A stretch of 64,000 bases of DNA from Bryopsis sp. KO-2023 (Eukaryota > Chlorophyta > Ulvophyceae > Bryopsidales > Bryopsidaceae), in the NCBI GenBank assembly GCA_030272585.1, contig BSYQ01000001.1:1860001-1924000 (forward strand), given 5' to 3'. Below are positions 47,043 through 59,600 of this stretch, piece after piece (position 1 is the stretch's first letter; each line of letters begins with the position of its first letter). Position numbers and translations under genes: made by a program. A model generated the notes under the pieces. It did no database searches. It was not told where the DNA came from and worked only from the letters and a program-made list of their open reading frames with translations.

Positions 47043-48793
47043 ATGTATTAGGCAGGGCAAAATTTAACGAAAAAAGAAAAAAGCAAAAAAAGGCGAAATT
47101 TATGAAAAAAAAGCAAAAAAAAGCAAAAAAAAAAAAAAAAAGTGGTGAGGAGCTTTGGTATGTAGAAAAACATCGGAGTCTCTACCAGAGGAAGAAGAAT
47201 TTATAATTGATGTGGACCAAGAAAACTGCAGCTTGAAAAAGCTAATTAACTCGGAAAGAAAGAAAAAAAAACTCATGATGTTTTTTTTTTTTAAATCCCA
47301 TTTTTTTACTCTTTTTTTTTAATCTTTGGGGAGGGGGGGGGAGAAGATGAGTTCCATATATATATACATATTGTGTGTGTGTTTTTCTTGGTTTTTTTTT
47401 GTTTTCCTTTTACAAATTCGAACAAATGGGGCATGACGGTGTCTGGGCATGGGCTATATATTTATTTCAATATGGACCCATGCTCTATAATGGATTGTCT
47501 ATTCTTAATCTGTGATTTCATCCCTGGAAAAAAAATGGGGGACCGTTTCAGTGTTTATTTTTGAACATAAATTTGGGCAAATGTTTCAAAAGAAAAACAC
47601 CACATTGGGTTTTATTTACTTTTTAGTTGATAGACGAAAGGAAAGAAAAAAAAAGAAAGAAGAAAGAAGAAGAAGATATGAAGTGTTACCAGGAAAATCA
47701 GAAGAGGAAAAAAAAACATTCTGGCTTTTTTTTCCGTTTTTTTTTTTTTTTTTTTTTTGTGTGTGTATTGGGAAAGGAGTGCATGTATTTGTACGTACAG
47801 AATATGCATGTGTGGATGTCTGCATTCTTTTTTTCTGATAGGGAGTGGGGGTGGGCTTCCGATTTGGTGTTTTCTTCTTGGAAGAGAATGCATTTTCGAA
47901 GGACCTTTTCTTGCAAATGTCAGTGAGGTGCGCCCTTTGGTTTGTTTAATTCATTGGGTTAAGGGTTATTTTTAGATTGAAAAATGAAAACAAGGGGCCC
48001 AAAAAAGGGGAAAGAAGGGAGGGTAACCTGATTTGATGCCATTGGGGAGGGAGGAAGGGAAAACACCCAACAATATTCTGAAAGAGTGGCTAAGTTATCG
48101 ATCGATTGGCCAAAAGTGGGAAGAAAAGATTTTTTTTATAAAATGAAAAGGGGAGGGAGAAGTAAGAAGGGGAGAATGATGTGTTGGGGGAGGAGAATTT
48201 GCAGGTGAATTTTTAAAGCTGACAGATCCGCTTACAGATGGGGAGTGTGTGTACACTTGTATAACAGTGTCCAGTTTGGGCGAACAGATGAAATGTTAAA
48301 TTATTTCAGTTTCTGGGTTTCATCAATACGTTATGTTGACATGAAAGAGACTGTCTGAAAATAATACTTAAATATTGAAAAGTTCTAGGCCCAAATTGAG
48401 TTGACATTCAATTTATCTGCATGCTGCATCAGTTCAACAAGATAGCCAAGTTGTGAGTTCGGATTTTGTGGAAGAATTTTGTGGCTAGATCGAAAAGCAC
48501 TCGCCAATGCTTGCAGGACAGGAAGTCAAAAATATACATTTACTGTGGTTTATTTGCGATGCAAGCTACTCCCTGTGGGAGATGCTGCAACTGTCGAATC
48601 TACTCAATCTGTCAGCACAATGTTTAGACAACACAAGCTTACACAATACACACAGAATCCATACATTACTGAAATTTTCTTCCCTGCAGCTCAAGACCTG
48701 CAATATCCTTTTGTTTTTCCCTGGCACAAAACACCCAGTGCCCCAAAATTCTCAAAAATGGCCTGATTCACACACAAGGCTCCATTTCTGCTT
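47043..48793. other. Convergent intergenic interval
   Basis: The 3' flank of the papain-like gene (+) is A-rich and purine-rich on the + strand (47050-47290, 47630-47720, 47980-48180), then AT-rich. The final part should be the 3' untranslated region of LHCII (-). No gene was recognised. Confidence 0.65.
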
Positions 48794-50028
48794 TCAGAAG
48801 TAGTTCACTCCGAAGAACTTTGTGGCATAAACGAATCCGTTGTTATTGACTGGATCGGCGAGATGCGTCAGCCAGCAATCGACGGGGCCCTTTCCGGTTT
48901 GCATGGCTTGAGTGAAAAATCCAAACATTGCGAACATCGCCAATCGACCGTTCTTGATCTCCTTCACCTTCAGTTCGGCAAAGGTGTCTGGGTCGTTCGC
49001 CATTCCCATTGGATCGAATGCTCCGCCAGGATACATAGAGTCCTCCCCCAAGGGGCCGCCATTAACTCTGTACGCTTCAGCAAGACCCATCAACACAGCC
49101 TACACCACCAGAAAACAAAACAACTGCTCAGAATTGAAAAACATCTTCTCTACTGAGGGATGGTCAGAGAACAGAAGCTTCTGCTGGGAAAATAGAAACA
49201 AAACAAAATCCAGAAAGGCAGATTCTAAAAACGATCCAGAAATGAAATTCCTGACAGACAGCACAGGTTTGGATTGGTACTTCATTACTCAGCGATCAAA
49301 CGGCACGATCCCAAGGTTCAGAAGTGGGGCGTAGGCTTTCTCATTCTTTCAAGTTTCACATGATTCATGATGTCTGGCCGCCAAAAGGGCGACACGCATC
49401 CGTTACGTATCTCACCTGGATCCACACGATCGCGAGAATCGACTGCGCATGGATGAGCGACGAGTTGCCGAGGTAGTCCAAGCCACCGTCCGAGAACACC
49501 TGTCCTCCGGCCTTGAACCACACAGACTCGCCGAACTCGATGCCAACAAACTTCTCGAGGAGTTCGGGAGTCAGGCAGCCAGCGACGCCCATCATTGCCC
49601 AGCGAGCGTGCATAAGCTCGGCCTCGCGATAGGCAGCGAACGTCTGTGGGTCGCTCGACAAGCCAGCGGAGTCCCAGCCGTAGTCACCAGGGAATTCACC
49701 GGTCAAATAGCCAGGGACTGCTCCCTCGGAGTAAGGTCCGAGCCATTTGGCGCGATCGGGGCCATACCATTCGATAGCGGCCTTGACAGAAACCTGACGA
49801 GACTACACGCAAACACACAGAACGATCTCGACACTGCCCCTGTTCCTATCCAGAGATCAGCGTGTTCTCTTTCGACACGCACAAGTTCAACGAAGCAGAT
49901 AAGATTCGTTTCGATACTCGGACACAAGGGAGCGAGACGAGGGCGTCGATCCAGGGTCGATGCGCTACCTTGGTAGCACCCCTGGTGAGGGGACCAGCGA
50001 AGGTATTGGCAGCAACGCTGAAGGCCAT
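48794..50028 (-). CDS. LHCB: Chlorophyll a/b-binding protein of LHCII, plastid precursor
   Basis: Thylakoid antenna protein that binds chlorophylls a and b and feeds photosystem II. Minus-strand exons 50028-49969, 49802-49416 and 49099-48794, all phase 0, give 250 aa. The first 20 or so residues ([20 protein letters not shown]) are a short transit-type start. WYGPDR at about 32-37 is the LHCII trimerisation motif, marking this as a trimer-forming LHCBM-type protein. The first membrane helix has [20 protein letters not shown] with the Glu/His/Arg chlorophyll and salt-bridge residues. The third has [20 protein letters not shown]. Between them lie [20 protein letters not shown] and the loop [15 protein letters not shown]. 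It is head-to-head with MOCS3, the two start codons being 232 bp apart. Confidence 0.97.
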
Positions 50029-50260
50029 GATTGCAGGACGCACGTGCGTGTGTTTTCCGCTGGAACAATACGCTGAGACGGAAGCAAAGGGCTGTCGGGG
50101 TGCAGGATTCTGGTCGAAGCGTGGATAGCGCTCGAAAAAGAACAGGTCAACGGCGATCGATCGATCACGATCTGCGTGACGTGTACCAAATCTTTTCCAT
50201 CAAACGGGGAAATCGTTTCTCGGACCTGCAACTTCATTTTTGCTTTCGAATCGAATCTCG
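50029..50260. promoter_or_regulatory. Shared divergent 5' region, LHCII / MOCS3
   Basis: Both start codons fall within 232 bp, so light-regulated LHCII and housekeeping MOCS3 promoters must overlap or abut. The tract CGATCGATCGATCACGATC near 50154-50173 is partly palindromic. No element was assigned. Confidence 0.5.
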
Positions 50261-53061
50261 ATGGCGGACGAGCTGGCTCAATTGAGGGAGGAAAATACAC
50301 GGCTGCGAGCGAAAGTGTCGACTTTGGAGCGGCTGGTGGGGAATTCTTTGAAGGAGGAAAAACATGCAGAGAATGGGGGCGATGTTGCTGGTGCGCCCAC
50401 CCCTTGTGTTTTGGACCATGAATTGAGCACCCAACAGATTGAGAGATACAGCCGTCAACTCATTCTGAAAAGCTTTGGACTGGAAGGTGTGTGTGTGTGT
50501 GGTTGCTGAAAGAAGGCCAATTGGATTCAGTTTAACAGGCGCTGGTGTCATGGAATGCGACACAGCCATCATTTCTGTGCGATCCCAGATATATCTGATG
50601 ATCACATATATTTGATGATCAACCCCTTTTCTCTTTTTGTCGATGGACCAAAAAAAAAAACATTGCATTGCCTAAAGATTTGGAATGCATCAGTTTCAAG
50701 AAAAGAAAAGAAGAATGAAAAAGGATAGAAGAATTTTGGAAGGCGATCCTTCCATGAGATGAAACTGGGTTGATATCGTACGAAAGGGGGTGCGTTTTTT
50801 ACCCATTTGTACTGGCGATTTGGTGGCAGCCCAGGTTCGCTTGTGTTCCTCTTCTGTGCTGGTGGTGGGGGCGGGTGGCCTCGGCTCAACCATCGCTCTC
50901 TATCTTGCTTCAGCTGGAATTGGTAGACTGGGAATAGTCGACAAAGACACAGTCGAGATTAGCAACCTACATCGCCAAATCATCCACAGGTGTGAAAAAG
51001 GACACCACACTGTCGATCAGTCGCATTTTTTTAACTTATTTTCCCTCAAAGATGGTGGTTCTATTTCACATATGTGTAATGCATTTTATGGTGTTAATTT
51101 GGTGTTGGTAATCGAAACAGGGAAGCTTTCGTGGATATTCAAAAAGCGGAATCTGCTAGAGCAGCATGTCTTGAACGAAATTCATCGATTAAAGTGAGTA
51201 GCCAGTCCATATGTATCTCGATTCATTGGCCAGCATGAAATAGCTCAGGAAATGGAACAAACCTGAAATCATACTTAGTTTTCAGAGGTGTGGTCCAGGT
51301 AGAGGTTCACAACGATGGCCTGTGGCCTTCCACAGCATTGGATATAATCGAAAAGTATGATGTCGTGGTGGATGCAACAGACAATGCCCCAAGTCGATAT
51401 CTTATCAGGTATTGCCAATACACGTCCTGACCTTTAGTTTCTGGAAGAAAACAAAAAGAAAAAGATGGGAGGGTTGGGGTAAAACTCGGCTTAAACCTTG
51501 GTTTCTGGGAAGTAAGGCCTGTGTTCGTACGATGTTGTTTTGAAAACAAGATTATGATTACTGGCCAAGTGTCAGCAAATAGAACCACAATCGTTTCGTT
51601 GAGGTGTGTTTCTTTCCTTTGCAGCGATGCCTGTGTAGTTGCTAATAAACCCCTGGTTTCTGGAGCTGCGATCGGAACGGATGGGCAGATGACTGTGTAT
51701 AACTACGGGGACGATGGTAAATCGAAACACTTTGGCGCTTTCCCCATTTTCCTGCAAAACTATGTTTTCACTTGCTTGAAAATCTTGAGGCCTCAGTGTC
51801 ACTTTGCTTTATTGTTGTGGAGTGGAGTTGATGCGAGCACATGGTTTGGATAAATATACATATATATAAATATATATTGAAATTGAAATTAGTTTACACA
51901 AGGTCGAAGGCTGAGCGCAGCTCGTTACTGGAAATGCGTTATAGAATGAAAGTACGCAAAATCTTATATGTATGTAAGATGTTGCATAATTTTATTTCCT
52001 TCAGGTCCATGTTATAGGTGTTTATTCCCTGAATGCCCAGTTCCTGCGGCTTGCAGCACTTGCTCAGATGCTGGTGTGCTAGGGCCCGTCCCTGGAGCCA
52101 TCGGGGTCCTACAATCCTTAGAAGCAATTAAGATTATCACACAGGTGAGCTGATTTTGAATAATTCACATAAATCGTACAAAAACGTATTTAAAAAAAAA
52201 GCCCCTAGTTGGATAATCTCGGAAAGAAATTTGCTAGGGACCCCCCCAGTTTCCAAACTAGTTCGGATTTCATATTCCTGGGTGGTGTTTTTGAATGAAC
52301 TTCACTATGTTGAATGTCCAGGTTGGAACCGTTATGAGCAAGAAGCTGCTGATGGTAGATTTTCTCTCATCGAGGTTTCACAATGTGAAGCTCAGGGGAA
52401 AGGCGTCCAGCTGTGTTGCATGTGGCGAAAATCCGACCATCACGAAAGATTCCATAGGAACGTACGATTATTCGGCCTTTACTGGCCAACGGTTTGATGA
52501 TGGCCCAGGAGCTTGCGTGTCTATTTTTTCACCAGAGGATCGTTTGAGTCCGGGAAAGGCTTCGGAGAAGTTGGCAGAGGCCAATGGTGGTGCGCTGGTG
52601 ATAGATGTCAGACCAGAAGCTGAGTTTCGACTAGGTCACTTGCAAGGTGAGTTTCTGTGTCCGTATTAATCGTCGATAGGATAGCATGGGCCCCAGTCCA
52701 TATTTTTCTTTTTTCCCCCACAGTTTCTGGGTGTCCAGAACTTTCACTTGGATATTTTTTTAAGAGCATGTGTTTGATGATGGACAATGTTTTTTTTGCA
52801 GGGTCAATTAATGCTCCGCTTCAGGAGTGGAATTCTGAGTTGCCCAAAATTCTTTCAATGTGTGGTGTTGAAGAAGCCAATGAGCCTCGGTCGGATGGTG
52901 CACCCCCTGCATCATTTGTGCTAGTAGTTTGCAGAAGAGGCAATGATTCACAAATTGCGGTGGAAAGGTTGAGAAAAGCAGGAGTTCCACAAGCGATGGA
53001 TATTGTGGGGGGCCTGACGGCTTGGGCCGACCAGGTCGATCCAAGAATGCCAAAATATTGA
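50261..53061 (+). CDS. MOCS3: MOCS3/UBA4/CNX5 adenylyltransferase-sulfurtransferase
   Basis: Two-domain enzyme that adenylates and then sulfurates the C-terminus of MOCS2A and URM1, for molybdenum cofactor synthesis and tRNA thiolation. Exons: 50261-50486, 50830-50989, 51121-51193, 51299-51408, 51625-51716, 52005-52144, 52322-52646 and 52802-53061; in phase, 461 aa, the family's usual length. An N-terminal coiled coil ([20 protein letters not shown]) leads into the E1-like domain with ATP loop VVGAGGLGS (about 87-95), [13 protein letters not shown] and [15 protein letters not shown]. Zinc cysteines sit in CYRC (223, 226) and CVAC (298, 301). Cys240 in the [11 protein letters not shown] segment is a candidate adenylation-domain cysteine. 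The rhodanese domain ends with active loop CRRGNDSQ, Cys419. Exon 4 could start a few bases earlier; 51299 keeps phase with the best donor. Confidence 0.95.
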
Positions 53062-53623
53062 TTCGTTGTACCACCATGTGGCTGAATTGATGTGTAATTC
53101 CGTTCTTGCGAAACAGTATTCTCATGACTTAATGAAGTGAGTGTTTTGACTGTCATGGGGTTTACATTCGAGTTGTGCGCGCAAAGACATGCACCACGAA
53201 CAAGGCCATGGCGCAAGAAGGACGTGCATTGACGAGAAACCCTAATTTCTGGACAGTCCAAACGAACACCAGCAACATATTCCACAGCCGCAATTGACAA
53301 GCTTCCTACATCAAACGATCAACAACTTTCCACAAGCAATTTCTAAGAATCGGGAATAATAAAGCTGTACATCCATTGCGCAACCACCTCGCTTGTTCTA
53401 GGATTCCTGGTGTAGAAAACCAAACCAAACCTGGTGTAGAAATCAATGTAACATCAAATGGTGTTCTTTGACAATTGTACTGTAAATGCCCACGTGTCAT
53501 CTTGCCCCACAGACCCAGAATATCCCACTTCCAACAAACGGTTGATGAATCTACCAACCTAAGAAATTTCCCCTTCAGGCCCAAAGCATACCACACTGGC
53601 CTCTTAGATTTCAACTGCGAGTC
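53062..53623. other. Intergenic interval between two + strand genes
   Basis: Balanced composition without a gene. It should hold the MOCS3 3' untranslated region and the promoter of the RCC1/p25-alpha-like/TPR gene. Nothing else was recognised. Confidence 0.6.
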
Positions 53624-56600
53624 ATGGAGGCTAACGGTTGCGTCAAGGTCGACCCTCCAAAAGCAACTGGAGGAACACCTCCATCAACACAGTCACACAG
53701 ATCAACCCCACCCAATCCAACCCCCCCAAAACAATCGAAATGGGGAGTGTTAAGAGCGAAAAGGGCAGCCGCCAGGTTCCTGTTGGGTACAAGGAAATCT
53801 GGGACTACCATCGATAACATCCTCTCTGATGGATCGTCTGATCCCCTTGTCGTTGATGAGAAGATAAGTTTTATGTCCATTTGGAAAGTTTTGTCTGGGA
53901 CAGTCCAGCAAAACTGCATCTGGAGACTGGAGGGAAAGGAGAACGATGGCACACACTCCCCAACACGTGGTACAATCCCTGGCGTGAAAGTTTACTCTGG
54001 GCTGAGATTTGTGACTTGCGGAGCTTCACGAGACTTCGGGGCCGCCGCAAGTGTCGATGGAGAGGTTTTCATGTGGGGAAATCTTGATGACGACAGACCG
54101 TCCATGTGGAGCCCTCCCCAGGACCCCAATATCCCCTTGAATCGATACGATGCAAAAATTCCTGACAACGGGCTTGGCACCTACGCGAAAAGTCATGAGA
54201 AGGAATGGATTCCGGTTGTAGATTGGGATGGTGGGGGGCCCTGCCCCGATGGTCTCGACCTTTTTAGACTAGATACGAAGTTTCTTGTGAAAAGCATTGC
54301 TTGTGGCGCCAGACATGCTGTCGGGGCGTTGCAGAATGGTGGTGCGATTTCGTGGGGAGATAACAAACGCAATCAACTTGGGATCCCAGGTGAGGTGCGC
54401 TCTTACGGTCCCTGGCGCAGAATGTCCCTGTTGTTCATTTTGTGCAGTTGCAAATTGTTTTTTTATATTTTGGTTCAGATTGTCGACGAACAAACTCCCC
54501 TGTGGAAATTCCTGCGTTGAGAGGCATTCATATCGACGCTGTATCCGCGGGATCGTACCACAATGCAGTCATTCAAAGTGGAGGCCACACTTGGTCGTGG
54601 GGCCATGGTCAGTACGGACGCTTGGGCCATGACGACCAGATGAGCAGAGGAGAGCCAGCGTTGATAGACCATCTAAAATATGTGTTTATCAAAAAGGTAT
54701 TAAAAAAAATACAAAGCATTCGCTTGTATCGCAGACATGTTCATATCTCCAGCTCAAACCTTGGGACATTGTGGCCAACACAACGTGTTCGTTCTTGACA
54801 GGTCGCGTGCGGCTGTGCTCACACTCTCGCTTTGGCAATGGATGGACGATTGTACAGCTGGGGTTATGGAGACAACGGCGCTCTGGGGCGAGACAGGAGA
54901 ATGGGTGGGTGGAGACCAGGCCAAGTGAACATCGGGCCGTGTTCCCACATCGCAGCTTCAGGGATTTCGATGGCGATCACTAAGGCGGGGGCGCTTTTCA
55001 TTTGGGGGCAGTCGAAGTGGATAGGTCACAATTCAGGAGTGGAGGCTGGAATTCCCACAACCCCCGAGTGGTTGCAAGAAGAAAAGGTGAGAAGAACCCT
55101 CACACTGCTGGATTCTGTCTCGAAAGTTCTCGATACTCAAGTTGAATTCATTTTTGTAGGTCTTGCATGTTGCCTGTGGAATCGAGCACGCCATAGCTTT
55201 GACAGATGATGGTCGAATGTTGATTTGGGGGAATCGCAAACGCTTCCCGCAGGAAGTCGCAAAACTCTTCCCAGTATTTAAATGCGAAGAGACCTTCAGA
55301 GAGGCTTCTGCACAAAAGTGCCCTCAAGCACGCGAGGTACCATTGCACAGGGTTTATTCTCGTTGTTGTTTGAAGCCTCCACAGTATTTGCAGGGCTGAC
55401 AAGGTTGCGTGGTTGGCAGCTCGGCGATATCGCAATGGCAGAGGGGATTGAAGACGTGATGGAAGATCTGATAACAAAAGTAGAACGACAGGAAGGAACA
55501 GGCAGGAACGCCGCCGAACAGCTCAGATGCACCACAAAACTGGGAGAAAAAGACTCGTTTCATTCTCAACGCGTTTCTACCCCAACAACCGAGACATCGC
55601 CAGGGTATTCAGATGCAAACAACGATATGGGGGATCATAGCAGCACACAGCGCCATCCTGGGGAACGCATGGAGCAGAACGATCTAGACCTATCCACCAG
55701 CTCGCCAGTTCTCTCCCAACGCCGAGCCATTGGGCTACATAGAGAGGCCGACGTCGGAATCGCCCGAATACAAGACCAGATTCTTACTGACGTTCAGTGC
55801 GGAGATGCGTCAATATTGCTGCTTTGTGAGAGCAGCATTTACGAACCTCCAAGAGCCGTCATTGAAGATATCCTTCAAAACATATTCTTTGCATATGTGA
55901 AGGCCATTGGTTCAGGGCTTTTATCTTCGAAGAATGAAACAGAAACCCATCCAGCACAACCAGTGGAGATAAGTCTTGCAGGACTGCTCATGTTCTCCCG
56001 CGAAACTGCGATTTTGGACAACAGCCTCAGCCACATTGACATAATCCAAGAGTTCTACAAAACATCTCTCAACTCGTCGCCTGTGAAAACTCCAAGGGGG
56101 ATGAACACCATCAGTGCAAAATCATCAATTCCATTCAATACATTTCTGGATCTCCTTCTCACTTTAATGAAGGAACGATACCCCCACTCCAATGGAGACC
56201 AGGATATCTGCACGAGATTGCTTTGTACAAATCATGTGGCCAAACTTCAAAATCGCCCAACTGACGGGATTAGGTGGATCCTGCAGGAAGCAATGTCTCC
56301 AGATCTTTTACAGGTATCAAGTCGATGTTGATCCCGACATCAGAATTTGATATTAGGCCTCACTGTTTTGTTTCTGATTGTTCCATTCTGTGGCCCTTAA
56401 TTCCGGTGGATTTTGGTATTTTGCTCCTGACCCAATTCCACCAAATCATATCTGGTGGTTCTTTCTTTATTCCACCAGGCTGTTCTCTTTTGGAAAATAC
56501 CACAAAGAACCCTCTGTCAAGCCTTTCGTTCATGTCCATCAAACTGGCTCGTTCATTTCCCAGGTGATTGACTCACCGATGAACACGGATCTGTTGCATC

Positions 56601-59600
56601 AATGCTTTGCCTACCTAGCAGGTGAGGGCGAGAAGGAACCTCAGGATCTGAAGCTACCCCGTCAAGAGATTGTTCAGAGATTGAGGCAGAGGCCCGATGA
56701 TTTCAAAGTCCAAATAGATATTCTCACTTGGTTTTTGAATCAAGCTGGCGTTGTGCCAACCAACCTTCTCCAAATCGTCGAAGAAAAGCAAAGGGTACTG
56801 CGGGTGAAATCGCACCAAGTTAGAGTCATCCAGTTCTTATTGAAGTGTGGAGGGCTCAGGATTCATCGCCCCTGCAGGCGATCGAGGGAGACCTCAGCAA
56901 CCCTGCCAACCTGCCCGTAGAAATACCCTCCTGGTGGATAAACTGTAGCCATGACAGAGCCTACTGGAAGCGAACACAAGCTGAAGATCAAGCTATGAGG
57001 GCCCAACTCCTCAAAAACACAATTCTGGCCAATTATCTATTGAAGGCTTATCAACAGTATCCAGGCATGAAGACAATGGTAGAGGCTACCGCGGACAATT
57101 TTGAGCGAGGGAAAACTGTTCATGCCGCCACTTACACGGAGTTCATAGAGATAATCGCATTTTGCGTCATCCTCAGGGGTCTCAACTTGAAGGAAATGCA
57201 TCCCCCTCGAGTGGATGTTGATAATGGTGAGTGATCAGGTGTATGCCTGAGGCATCTCTGTGTGGAGCTATCCACTGCCCTGTATTCACATCAGGATGGA
57301 TCCTTGCGACTGTTTTTCAATGCTTCTTGTTCAGACGTTCGAGAGAGAGTGAAAACAGTAATGCAGAAGATAATGCGGTGGCACGAACGCACTTTGCACC
57401 CATGGAAATTTTCCAAAAGACAAAGAGGAGACGATGAACTCCAAAAAGAAGTCGACAGAATATTCTCAATATTTTGCTCTCTCGACCCTGTGTCCACCAA
57501 CGCCGGGGTTGACAAGATAATGTTCAGAAAATTTGCAAAAGACTGCAAAATCATCGACAACAGGTAAGCAAGAAACTTTGTGTGTTTGAAAGGATCGAAA
57601 TCGTGTGTGTCTTGCAGGATATTTACCTTTGGGTGGTATGCAGGGTACTGATGGCCAAAGTGGATGTCGTCTTTGAGCAAAGTCAGGAAAGCAGTCCAGA
57701 AGAACCTCAAGAGGCTGTTGAAAGTGAAGCACCCACTGAATGTGGAGGAATCGGAATTTTCTTCGGAAGCAATCCTTCAAATGACAGTGAACATGGGACT
57801 ACTGGGGGTGGTGGCTTATCTGCAGGTTGGGTTTTCATGTCCAAGCGAATTCGATCGCAATACTCGAAGCGAACAGTTCAATCACTTTCGTGTGGTTTTT
57901 GTGCAGGAAGCCCAAGCAGCGGGAGCAAGGGCACCATTCCTCCCAGTCCAGGAAACCGAAAAACCAAGTTGCCACAGGCAAAGAAGCCTCGATCGGTGAA
58001 AGAGTCCAGAGTCGGCCCCCCCAAAGACAAGAAAACACCCGAGCGCAGAAGATCACAACCAAAGCCTCCCGATATGCATGCAATCTCCTCCGCAAAGATA
58101 GCAGCCCAACTTATCAGGAGGAAGGTGTTTTCTAAAACCCATTTGAACAGAAAACAATTTGGTGAGGCCGTCCGACGTCTCGGAATTTTGAAGTTTCCGA
58201 AGGTGACAAGCGCCGATTCCAGCTGGAGGATGCTAGTAGAAAGGCACTTGGCACCAGTTGCGGAACGCAGAGTGGGAAAATTCGACGAGTACCTCCAGAT
58301 TTTGGTGTCTCCTGCAGTAATGGAGACGATCTCACAATGGGAAGCATCCTTGAAATACACGTTCAGGGTGAGCCTCGCTCCAATCAGTTCCACCCGACAC
58401 CTCCCGTTTGGGACAATATCTGACTTGGTAACTGTGCCAGGTCTATTCACGGATGGATGGCGTTATGGGGCACACAAACACATCTACGTCCCAAGTTCTG
58501 CTTGATCAAGCCAACAACACAATGAGCTTCCCAGAGTTTTTGTTCATGTGCGAGGAGAAGAATGTATTACCTGGTCTAGTGAATCGAAGAGAGATCGAAG
58601 AGGTCTTCAGGCTTTCGAATTTTGCTTCGGCAGATGAAAAGGACAAAGACGAAATACAAGTGAGTAACTGCCAATGCTTTTGAGTATCTCCCCGAATATC
58701 AATCTTTCGCACTCTGGTTGAGGAGCAGTTTGCTGAAGTTTGCGTGTGTTTTTCAGGACATGAACTACCCACAATATCTTGACGCTCTGTGCTTGATTGG
58801 TCTTGTCGCATACGGGAAACCACGTTTCAATCAAAACCACATGCTTCCTGGTCAGAAACTCGAGTCCCTCTTTCAGTACTGTGGACTGAAAAGGTCTGCC
58901 AACGTTCGCAGTATCGCCATAAAAAATAACGCCAACAAGATCATCAACCCGTACGATGAGTGGTTTTCTTTATCGTTCGATGAGCCCCCCGCCGAAGAAT
59001 CGTATTCTCTTCCGTTGATTTCTGAATGCGTGGTCCCGCCTGGCACCTGCCCTCCTGAAGTCGGAGCCCTGCTAGAGCAAGCTTTCGAAAGCCACAATGA
59101 ATCCAAGTTTGATGCCGCACTGAGCCTTTATAGAAAAGCACAGAATCTGTGGACCGACGTTGCGAATAAGAAGTGTTTGACGAAGGATGGCAGGCTGCCA
59201 CCCGATCAGAGACTATACTTCGTGATCGCCATGGGCAGCGTCTTGCAGAGCGATGGACAAGACCGAAAAGCTCTATCCATGTACAAGAACTTCGAAGATC
59301 AGGTTCGTTTTCCGCGGAATAGGAATAGGAAACGGCCGTTTGTCGAACACATCTCCTTCCTATTCCTAATTGGAGCGAGACTTCAGAAATTTCTGATAAA
59401 CACTGCTACCGTGCGATTCGTGTTGAACCCGGCCTCGTTTTCTGTTCCTAGAATATGGAGTTTCTGGAAGGACATCCAGACGCTGGGATGCTCCACACTT
59501 GCGTAGGCTCTGTACATTATCATGAAGGAGACTACATGGATGCGTTCAAGAGATACGTCCGAGCAAAAGTCGTCAGGGATGAAGCCCCTCATCTTGGTCC

